6,306 bases of DNA, taken from NCBI GenBank assembly GCA_002494165.1, contig DLBH01000017.1:1-6306 (forward strand). Reading direction: 5' to 3'. This document shows, in pieces, positions 1 through 5,253 of the stretch. The first letter of the stretch is position 1, and the number at the start of each line of letters is the position of its first letter. The translations under genes and the position numbers were made by a program. The DNA is from Lachnospiraceae bacterium UBA7026. Lineage in GTDB: Bacteria > Bacillota > Clostridia > Lachnospirales > Lachnospiraceae. Under the pieces are notes generated by a model, which worked only from the letters and a program-made list of their open reading frames with translations, searched no databases and was not told the origin of the DNA.

Positions 1-64
1 ATCCACTCTACTATCCTTTTGACAAAACTCATCATAGGTAGTGTTTGGCAGAACTTATCCACGT

Positions 65-92
65 AAAAATTCCCGGGTCGAAACCCGGGAAT
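65..92 (-). terminator. Intrinsic terminator after rlmD
   Basis: On the minus strand a perfect 10-bp stem (ATTCCCGGGT paired with ACCCGGGAAT) encloses a TTCG tetraloop and is followed directly by TTTT, the signature of a Rho-independent terminator. It begins 30 bases past the rlmD stop codon, so it should end that transcript. The plus strand has no T-run after the stem, so the signal works in one direction only. Confidence 0.88.
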
Positions 93-122
93 CCCTTGAA
101 ATCAACGCTTCTATGCCCTTTT

Positions 123-1577
123 TTACTTAACCTTTGACATCAATACTACGCACTCGACATGCACTGTCCCAGGGAACATATCTACCAGGCAGGCCTTTTT
201 CACCTCATACCCTGCTTCTTTCAATATGACCAGGTCTCTCATCAGACTGGTTGGCTTACAGCTGACATAAACCATCTCCTCCACTCCAAAACCAATAATC
301 TTTTTCAGGGCCTTGGGATTGATCCCGTCCCTGGGCGGGTCTAGGATCAGGATATCCGGCTTTTCTGTGAGACTGTCCACAACCTTCAGCACATCCCCTG
401 CGATGAACTGGCAGTTATCCAATTTGTTGTCCACGGCATTGATTCTGGCGGACTCTACAGCCTCTTCCACAATCTCGACACCGATCGCTTTTTTCGCCAC
501 CGGAGCCAGCATCTGGGCGATGGTCCCGGTGCCGCTGTAAAGATCATAAATCAGCTTGTCCTTAGTTTCACCCACATATTCCCTGACCTTGCCATAGAGG
601 ACTTCTGCCCCTAAGGTATTGGTCTGGAAAAAGGAAAATGGGGTGATCTTAAAGCGAAGATTTTCCAGATATTCATAGAAATAATCCTGACCATAGAGGA
701 TCCTGGTCTCATCAGACTGAACCACGTCGGCCAGACTGTCATTAAGGGTATGGAGAATGCCGGCAATTCTTCCGTCTAATCTTCCATGTCCTGTCATACC
801 TTTGCCGTTTCCTTCAGCCTCCGCTGCCACATCTTTAACAGGACTTACATCGGCTGACAGGCTGAGAATTCTCCCGACAAATTCTTCTTCATCCAGGTCC
901 CCCTGGGAGGATGTGACCAGATTCACCAGAATCTGACCGGTCTTGGCACTGCGGCGGAGGACCAGATGTCTCAGAAAGCCTGTGTGTCTCATCCGGTGAT
1001 AAAAGCTTGTCCCCTTTTCCCGGAAATACTCCCGGATTTCTGTGACCAGAAGATTGAAATCCGGATCCACGATCTGACAGTCGGTCAGGGGAACAATATC
1101 GTAAAAGCTTCCCTTTTTGTGCATGCCAAGAGACAGAGGACCATCTTTGTACTCATCCCCAAAACTGTATTCCATCTTGTTACGATAGCCGGTCTCTATG
1201 GGACTTCCGTATATCTTTTCAATGGTGAAATCCAGGCCTGCATTGTCAATCAAGCCTTCCACCTGCCTCTTTTTCAAATCCAACTGCTGCTCATAGGGCA
1301 GGTTCTGGTAGCGGCAGCCTCCGCAGACGCCAAAATGAGGACAGGGAGTTTCTCTCTCCAGGCAGGAGGGCTCCAGCACTTCCACCAGTCTTCCCTCCAG
1401 CCTGTCCCTCTTTTTTTTCGAGATAGAAAAGCGTACAGTCTGCCCTTCCAAGGCATCCTTAACCATGACCTTCTTCTGCAAAATCTGGCCATCTTCTTCA
1501 ATATCTATATATATAATTCCTTTGTTGGGAAATTCCGTCAGGACTACTTTTCCCTCAAAGATATCGCCTTTTTTCAT
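123..1577 (-). CDS. rlmD: 23S rRNA (uracil-5-)-methyltransferase, RlmD/YefA (RlmCD) type
   Basis: Transfers a methyl group from SAM to C5 of a uracil in 23S rRNA. The family targets U1939, and Gram-positive RlmCD/YefA enzymes may also modify U747; the sequence does not decide which. Numbered from the chosen start (484 aa): N-terminal TRAM-like RNA-binding domain (about 1-65); Fe-S cysteines C79, C85, C88 in the CPHFGVCGGC block plus C167 in TDCQ, matching the RumA pattern; FFQTN at 316-320; SAM-binding DLYSGTGT (345-352); LDPPRDG (413-419); catalytic C440 in VYVSCKP. All key residues are present. An ATG 15 bases upstream (1592) is in frame, but the ribosome binding site AGAGGA lies 6 bases before the ATG at 1577 and would fall inside the longer version, so 1577 is preferred. 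A glycine-rich stretch of about 20 residues (near 248-270) looks longer than usual for the family. Identity as a TrmA/RumA-family enzyme is secure; exact target is not. Confidence 0.95.
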   Translation of the reverse strand: MKKGDIFEGKVVLTEFPNKGIIYIDIEEDGQILQKKVMVKDALEGQTVRFSISKKKRDRLEGRLVEVLEPSCLERETPCPHFGVCGGCRYQNLPYEQQLDLKKRQVEGLIDNAGLDFTIEKIYGSPIETGYRNKMEYSFGDEYKDGPLSLGMHKKGSFYDIVPLTDCQIVDPDFNLLVTEIREYFREKGTSFYHRMRHTGFLRHLVLRRSAKTGQILVNLVTSSQGDLDEEEFVGRILSLSADVSPVKDVAAEAEGNGKGMTGHGRLDGRIAGILHTLNDSLADVVQSDETRILYGQDYFYEYLENLRFKITPFSFFQTNTLGAEVLYGKVREYVGETKDKLIYDLYSGTGTIAQMLAPVAKKAIGVEIVEEAVESARINAVDNKLDNCQFIAGDVLKVVDSLTEKPDILILDPPRDGINPKALKKIIGFGVEEMVYVSCKPTSLMRDLVILKEAGYEVKKACLVDMFPGTVHVECVVLMSKVK

Positions 1578-1583
1578 ATGTAA

Positions 1584-1589
1584 TCCTCT
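1584..1589 (-). promoter_or_regulatory. Ribosome binding site deciding the rlmD start
   Basis: AGAGGA on the minus strand, 6 bases before the ATG at 1577. It lies downstream of the alternative upstream ATG (1590-1592), so it can serve only the shorter reading. This moves the start 15 bases inward from the longest open frame. Confidence 0.75.
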
Positions 1590-1612
1590 CATTTCACTGA
1601 ATCCAGCTTACT

Positions 1613-1653
1613 TTTTATGCATCTATTTATGTAGTCTCATCTTTATTTATGCA
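1613..1653. repeat. TTTATGCA repeat cluster ahead of rlmD (candidate operators)
   Basis: The AT-rich spacer between the HTH-GNAT gene and rlmD carries, on the plus strand, TTTATGCAT at 1614-1622 and again at 1646-1654, exactly 32 bases apart (about three helical turns), with a one-mismatch copy TTTATGTA at 1626-1633. A further exact TTTATGCA sits at 2702-2709, upstream of the HTH-GNAT gene. The recurrence in only these two spacers suggests binding sites for one protein, possibly the HTH-GNAT product. An rlmD promoter may overlap here, but I could not find a convincing -35/-10 pair. No terminator is visible in this spacer, so read-through from the upstream gene is possible. Confidence 0.4.
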
Positions 1654-1692
1654 TTCCATGTTCCCATCTGTTTTCTGAAGTTTTTAAACTCC

Positions 1693-2655
1693 TCATTCGT
1701 CCCCGATCCTTCTGGTCGTCAGCTCGGTCCAGGCCGGCCGGAAACCCGCCTGAAAAGCGATATTCTGGGAAATGTTGTGGGAGACCGCCGTCCCGTAATA
1801 GGGAAGCTTGCCTAAACGAAGAACCTCATTTTTCAACAGCTTTACCAGGCCAACTCCTATCTTCCGTCCCCTGGCTTCTTTAGTTACATCGATGCCGATC
1901 TGCCAGAGCAGGTCACTGTCGGCGCTAACCCCGGCCATGCCCAGAATTTTCTGACCGTCCATGGCAGCGACACCGATCTCATCGGGGGCCGTCGGGCAGA
2001 AACTGAAGGCCTTCCGGAAACGGTCATCCTCCCGGAAATCTTCTATTTCCGGTCCCCGGAAATAACGGGCTGTCCAGTCTGTGGACTCCGGCTGGCTCTC
2101 CGTCCATGATATAAAAAAGGGATGAATCTTGTGAATCTCATAGCCCTCCTCGGCAAGCCGCCGGTTCAGCTCCTTCATCATACCTGCTTCCATGAACCAG
2201 GCCGCCTCCATATCCCTGTAGCGGTCCCGGCACCAGCCTACCATGTGAGCCTCCCCGGTAAAAAAAAGTTTATTCCGGAAGGTCAGCACCTTTAAAAAGC
2301 AATACTCTCTTTCCTCAAACCGTCTTCTGCCCTCCAGCGGAACATATTCGTGATATTGGTTCTCACTGTTTTTAACCTGGTCTATGCTGCAGCAGTAGTC
2401 CAGGGATAACTGCCGGTAAAGCAGGTCTTTGCTCTCTGCCAGGTCTTTGCTCTCTTTCTTTTCTGTCCCAATCCTGTATTCCAACAGCCTGAGAAGATAA
2501 TCCGGCACCCTTCTTTTCCCCAGCTCCCAGTCCGTCAGGGTGGGATAGGGAATTCCATAAAGGTCAGAAAACTGTCTCCGGTTCATCCCTGTCTGCCGAC
2601 GCAGGTCCTGGAGCCTTTCCTGTTTTTCTTTTCTTTCCATCCTCCTGCACCTCAT
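1693..2655 (-). CDS. Cro/XRE-like HTH fused to GNAT N-acetyltransferase
   Basis: A 320-aa protein in three parts. Residues about 14-61 form a Cro/XRE-like helix-turn-helix (MNRRQFSDLYGIPYPTLTDW, then ELGKRRVPDYLLRLL), of the kind found as small stand-alone proteins in Firmicutes. A charged linker (62-80) holds a duplicated ESKDL. Residues about 86-185 match, from memory, the N-terminal part of clostridial GNAT proteins (PLEGRRRFEE, AAWFME, HPFFISW). The GNAT core follows, with acetyl-CoA-binding motif ARGRKIGVGLV (261-271) and the C-terminal SHNISQNIAFQAGF block (292-305). No signal peptide or membrane segment, so cytoplasmic. The acetyl acceptor is unknown. Likely a DNA-binding sensor or regulator with acetyltransferase fold, perhaps autoregulatory given the repeats flanking it. 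Start is uncertain: ATG at 2655 has only a weak AGAGAA ahead, and the in-frame ATG at 2640 has AGGAGG touching it with no spacing; 2655 is kept. Confidence 0.85.
   Translation of the reverse strand: MRCRRMERKEKQERLQDLRRQTGMNRRQFSDLYGIPYPTLTDWELGKRRVPDYLLRLLEYRIGTEKKESKDLAESKDLLYRQLSLDYCCSIDQVKNSENQYHEYVPLEGRRRFEEREYCFLKVLTFRNKLFFTGEAHMVGWCRDRYRDMEAAWFMEAGMMKELNRRLAEEGYEIHKIHPFFISWTESQPESTDWTARYFRGPEIEDFREDDRFRKAFSFCPTAPDEIGVAAMDGQKILGMAGVSADSDLLWQIGIDVTKEARGRKIGVGLVKLLKNEVLRLGKLPYYGTAVSHNISQNIAFQAGFRPAWTELTTRRIGDE
2422..2455. repeat. Tandem 18-bp duplication in the HTH-GNAT linker
   Basis: The 16-base word CAGGTCTTTGCTCTCT (plus strand) occurs at 2422-2437 and 2440-2455, a period of 18 bases. 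It encodes ESKDLA-ESKDLL (residues 68-79) in the linker between the HTH and the GNAT part. It keeps the frame and looks like a recent slippage duplication that lengthens the linker by six residues. Confidence 0.9.
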
Positions 2656-2681
2656 ATTCTCTAATTCTCTCTAATGAAGCT

Positions 2682-2710
2682 ATTCTATAATAAACAGATT
2701 ATTTATGCAA
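2682..2710 (-). promoter_or_regulatory. Candidate promoter of the HTH-GNAT gene, overlapping a TTTATGCA site
   Basis: On the minus strand, -35 TTGCAT (2705-2710) and -10 TAGAAT (2682-2687) are separated by 17 bases. The -10 matches the vegetative consensus at 5 of 6 positions; the -35 matches only at TTG. Transcription would start near 2675, giving a leader of about 20 bases before the ATG at 2655. The -35 overlaps one TTTATGCA copy (2702-2709) and the short palindrome ATGCAATGCAT (2705-2715), where a bound repressor would block polymerase. It sits just past the preceding operon's terminator, as expected for a new unit. Confidence 0.45.
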
Positions 2711-2721
2711 TGCATTTATTA

Positions 2722-2761
2722 GTATAAGAAAACAAGGAATCCTCCGTAAGAATCCCTTGTT
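2722..2761 (-). terminator. Intrinsic terminator of the tyrS-ypsC-rdgB-yfcE unit
   Basis: On the minus strand AACAAGGGATTCTT pairs with GAGGATTCCTTGTT (14 pairs, three of them G-U) around an ACG loop; the two innermost pairs may be open. The stem runs straight into TTCTTA, so the T-rich tract reads TTTTCTTAT. It begins 5 bases after the yfcE stop codon. The plus strand lacks a T-tract after the stem, so it should act on yfcE transcripts only. Confidence 0.85.
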
Positions 2762-2766
2762 CCCTG

Positions 2767-3282
2767 TCATATCTTAAGTTCTGAGAATTTTGATTTATAG
2801 TAGCCATGTCCATAGTGGGCCATACCATACTCGTCGATCTCCATCAGGAGAAAGGTGGGCATCCGGTCCTCCTGCCTGGGATAGGACAAGCTGCCTGGAT
2901 TAAGGATGGTCAGGTCCTCCTCAATCTGGATAAAGGGGATATGGGTGTGGCCGAACATGACGATGTCATAGTGATTCTCCAGGGCAATCTGCCTGAGATG
3001 GTCTACGCCCCGGTTGACCCAGCTCATATGGCCATGGATTACAAAGACACGGTAGTTACCGATGTCAAGCTCCAGGGTCCTGGGCAGGTCCAGGTTATAA
3101 TCACTGTTGCCCCCTACCATGTAAACGGGACAATCCACCAGGGACCGGATATAATCCTCTCCTCTTTCCACATCTCCGCAGTGGATGAGCATGTCAATAT
3201 GTCCCACCTGGTCAATCACACCGGCAACATCATCGTTGCGGCCGTGGGAATCACTGATCACCAGAATTCTCATCCTGTCCAT
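2767..3282 (-). CDS. yfcE: YfcE/MJ0936-type metallophosphoesterase
   Basis: A calcineurin-like phosphodiesterase of 171 aa, normal for the small YfcE/MJ0936 family, which binds two metal ions (often Mn) and cleaves phosphodiesters in vitro; the physiological substrate of most members is unknown. The metal-binding motifs appear in order: SDSHG (D11, H13), CGDVE (D37), GGNSD (N59), IHGH (H83, H85) and GHTH (H112, H114), followed by NPGSLSYPR (128-136), which is characteristic of the family. No signal peptide, so cytoplasmic. The open frame extends to a TTG at 3306, but AGGAGG at 3288-3293 lies 5 bases before the ATG at 3282 and would be inside the longer reading; the extra eight residues also precede the normal family N-terminus. 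It lies downstream of rdgB, a pairing I recall as common in Clostridia, and ends at an intrinsic terminator. Confidence 0.93.
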   Translation of the reverse strand: MDRMRILVISDSHGRNDDVAGVIDQVGHIDMLIHCGDVERGEDYIRSLVDCPVYMVGGNSDYNLDLPRTLELDIGNYRVFVIHGHMSWVNRGVDHLRQIALENHYDIVMFGHTHIPFIQIEEDLTILNPGSLSYPRQEDRMPTFLLMEIDEYGMAHYGHGYYKSKFSELKI

Positions 3283-3287
3283 GGTAT

Positions 3288-3293
3288 CCTCCT
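3288..3293 (-). promoter_or_regulatory. Ribosome binding site deciding the yfcE start
   Basis: A full AGGAGG on the minus strand, 5 bases before ATG 3282. It rules out the TTG (3306) and GTG (3303) codons that open the longer frame. Confidence 0.85.
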
Positions 3294-3473
3294 GACCTTT
3301 CACCAACAGAGCCTCAGCTCCATCATCAACAAAACATAAGTACTATCCATCTATAATACCGGTCACTTGTCATGGTCCTTCATCGCTGCCTGGCCCATTC
3401 TTTTTTACCGCCTGCTAAAGACCCATTCCTGACTCCTGCCTGCCACAGGCCTATGCCTGGCCTCATTCTCCCC
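3294..3473. other. Spacer between rdgB and yfcE, no gene recognised
   Basis: About 180 bases, long compared with the tight joins elsewhere in this unit. On the minus strand it holds an imperfect hairpin (3442-3461: GCCA+GGC paired with GCC+TGGC, two-base bulge) with no T-run after it, so it is not a standard terminator, although it could be an RNA processing or stability element just past rdgB. A TATTATAG stretch (about 3351-3358) resembles a -10 box but has no -35 at proper spacing. A 28-codon open frame (3380-3466) is considered chance. An internal promoter for yfcE is possible but not shown. Confidence 0.4.
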
Positions 3474-4058
3474 TTAAAGAATCTCCTTAATCTGCCTTAA
3501 GGCCTTGCCCCTGTGGCTGATGGCATTCTTTTCCTCAGGGCTGATCTGGGCCGTAGTCATACCCCTCTCCGGCAGATAAAAGATGGGATCATAGCCAAAG
3601 CCATTCTCCCCTGCCGGCTCATGGGCGATCCTGCCTTCGATGGTCCCCCGCCGGGTCTCAACCCTGCCATCGGGAAATGCCGCCGCGATGACGCAGACGA
3701 ATCTGGCTGTCCTCACCAGGTCCGGCACACCGTGAAGCCGGTCCAGGATAATCTGGTTCTTGATCCGGTAGGATGTATTCTCACCCATGTACCTGGCGGA
3801 CTGAACTCCCGGTTCCTTGCCCAGGAAGTCTACCTCCAGGCCCGAATCATCGGCCAGCACCAGGCAGCCGGTCGCCTCCATGACCGTTTTAGCTTTGATA
3901 ATGGCATTTTCCTCAAAGGTCTTGCCGTCCTCTATAATCTCCACGTCCACACCGGCTTCCTTCATGGAAAGAATCTCATAGTCCAGGTCTCCCAGGATCT
4001 CCCGGATCTCCTTCATCTTTCCCTCGTTTCCGGTGGCAAATATCAGCTTTTTACTCAT
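3474..4058 (-). CDS. rdgB: XTP/dITP pyrophosphatase (RdgB/HAM1 family)
   Basis: Hydrolyses non-canonical purine triphosphates (dITP, XTP, ITP) to monophosphate and pyrophosphate, keeping deaminated bases out of DNA and RNA. The 194-aa length is typical, and the family blocks are intact: FATGNEGK (7-14) for triphosphate binding, FEENAIIKA (48-56), the ADDSGLEV block (69-76) with the acidic residues that hold Mg, PGVQSARY (83-90), GENGFGYDPIF (150-160) for base recognition and SHRGKA (181-186) near the C-terminus. No signal or membrane segment, so cytoplasmic. The start ATG at 4058 overlaps the end of the upstream methyltransferase in ATGAGTAA, and AAGGAGG (4068-4074) stands 9 bases ahead, so translational coupling is likely. 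Function is secure. Confidence 0.96.
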   Translation of the reverse strand: MSKKLIFATGNEGKMKEIREILGDLDYEILSMKEAGVDVEIIEDGKTFEENAIIKAKTVMEATGCLVLADDSGLEVDFLGKEPGVQSARYMGENTSYRIKNQIILDRLHGVPDLVRTARFVCVIAAAFPDGRVETRRGTIEGRIAHEPAGENGFGYDPIFYLPERGMTTAQISPEEKNAISHRGKALRQIKEIL

Positions 4059-5226
4059 GGTCCTGCCCCTCCTTATTCTTCTTCCTCCGGGGCGGCCTGG
4101 GCCCCAGGAACTGATAAAAATAAGTCTTCATCATGCCGTTATAGATCTTCCGGTTCTTTGTGGCCTTCTTCCCGATATAGCGCTCCGCGTCCTCGTAGGC
4201 CGTGATCACATATTCTGACCAGCTGTCCAGCCTGGAAAATGCCTGGCCGATCTCCCGGTAGAGGGTCGGCAGGTCTTCCTTGTCTTCCATCCGCTCTCCA
4301 TAGGGAGGGTTGGTGATGACAAAGCCGTATTTCTTCGGGTGGTTCAGCTGGTGGACTGCCCGCTGCTGGAAATGGATCAGGTCCTCCACCCCGGCCCTGC
4401 GGGCATTTTCCCGGGCCGCCTTGACGATCTGGGGATCGATATCATAGCCCTGGATGTCCATCCTGACCGTCCGGTCCACCAGGTCCCCTGCCTCACGAAA
4501 GGCCTCTTTCCAGGCCCTGGCCGGAATCAAATTATCCCAGCTCTGGCCCTGGAAGTCCCGATACATACCGGGAGCGATCCGGGCCCCGATCATAGCCGCT
4601 TCAATGGGAAATGTCCCGCTGCCGCAGAAGGGGTCTACCAGGATCCGGTCCCTGTTCCAGGGGGTCAGCTTAATAAGGCCGGCCGCCAGGGTCTCCTCGA
4701 TGGGAGCCTTGCTGACCATCTTCCGGTAACCCCTCTTGTGGAGGCTCTCACCGGACAGGTCCAGACTGACCGTGGCCACATCCTTGTAGAAAGCTACCCG
4801 GACCGGGTAGTCGGCCCCGTCCTCCGGGAACCAGTTGATCCGGTAGTGGTCCTTCATCCGGTCTACCATGGCCTTCTTGACGATGGACTGGATGTCCGAA
4901 GTACTGAAAAGCTGGCTCTTTACCGATGTGGCCTTGGTCACCCAGAAGTGGGCGTCACGGGGAAGGTAGTCTTCCCAGGCCAGGCCTTTGACCCCCTGAA
5001 AAAGCTCCTCGAAAGTGACGGCCCGGAATTCCCCGACCTTCAGGAGAATCCTCTGGGCAGTTCTCAGGAACACATTGGCCCGGGCTCCCGCCTCGAGGGG
5101 GCCGGCAAAGGTCACCTTGCCGTCCTCCACCGACACGATCTCATAGCCCAGATCTGCTATCTCTCTCTTACAAACCGCCTCGATGCCGAAATGGCAGGGG
5201 GCTGTAAATTCATATCTGCTCTCCAT
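4051..5226 (-). CDS. ypsC: THUMP-domain class I SAM-dependent RNA methyltransferase (YpsC/RlmL-like)
   Basis: A 391-aa predicted rRNA guanine-N2-methyltransferase resembling B. subtilis YpsC and the N-terminal half of E. coli RlmKL, which makes m2G2445 in 23S rRNA; the exact target here is inferred. Layout: a ferredoxin-like N-terminal part with the family opening (FTAPCHFGIEAVCKREI, 7-23), a THUMP RNA-binding domain (about 45-155), then a Rossmann methyltransferase with SAM-binding DPFCGSGTFPIEAA (198-211), a second-strand acidic GYDID (260-264) and the catalytic NPPYGER (306-312) typical of enzymes that methylate exocyclic amino groups. The tail (377-386, PRPPRRKKNK) is strongly basic and may help bind RNA. 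It lacks the RlmK half, as expected outside proteobacteria. The ribosome site is poor (GGGGGA, 3 bases before ATG), and the tyrS stop is only 27 bases upstream, so translation may partly depend on ribosomes arriving from tyrS. Confidence 0.93.
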   Translation of the reverse strand: MESRYEFTAPCHFGIEAVCKREIADLGYEIVSVEDGKVTFAGPLEAGARANVFLRTAQRILLKVGEFRAVTFEELFQGVKGLAWEDYLPRDAHFWVTKATSVKSQLFSTSDIQSIVKKAMVDRMKDHYRINWFPEDGADYPVRVAFYKDVATVSLDLSGESLHKRGYRKMVSKAPIEETLAAGLIKLTPWNRDRILVDPFCGSGTFPIEAAMIGARIAPGMYRDFQGQSWDNLIPARAWKEAFREAGDLVDRTVRMDIQGYDIDPQIVKAARENARRAGVEDLIHFQQRAVHQLNHPKKYGFVITNPPYGERMEDKEDLPTLYREIGQAFSRLDSWSEYVITAYEDAERYIGKKATKNRKIYNGMMKTYFYQFLGPRPPRRKKNKEGQDHE

Positions 5227-5253
5227 GGGTCCCCCGTTCAGTTCCTGATTCTC

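Noticed and set aside
19..47. TTGACA at 19-24 on the plus strand as a -35 box
   Set aside because: No acceptable -10 at 16-18 bases (TGTTTG at 42-47) and no plus-strand gene follows.
55..63. DnaA-box-like TTATCCACG
   Set aside because: One mismatch from TTATCCACA, a single copy, and no other boxes or dnaA/dnaN nearby; chance is enough.
71..90. Possible tRNA T-arm (GGGTTTCGACCC resembles a TTCGA loop)
   Set aside because: The stem is 10 bp with a 4-base loop rather than 5 bp with 7 bases, no acceptor, D or anticodon arms surround it, and a T-run follows: it is a terminator.
966..1583. A 205-codon plus-strand open frame antisense to rlmD
   Set aside because: It is a shadow of rlmD, whose motifs and catalytic residues are intact; no ribosome site or domain of its own.
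1678..1692. AGTTTAAAAACT as a terminator after the HTH-GNAT gene
   Set aside because: Only a 5-bp AT-rich stem with a two-base loop and no T-run after it on the minus strand; too weak.
3380..3466. A 28-codon minus-strand frame (starts MRPGIGLWQ) after a purine-rich stretch downstream of rdgB
   Set aside because: Too short to judge, no recognisable similarity, and its ribosome-like sequence is mostly the rdgB stop region.
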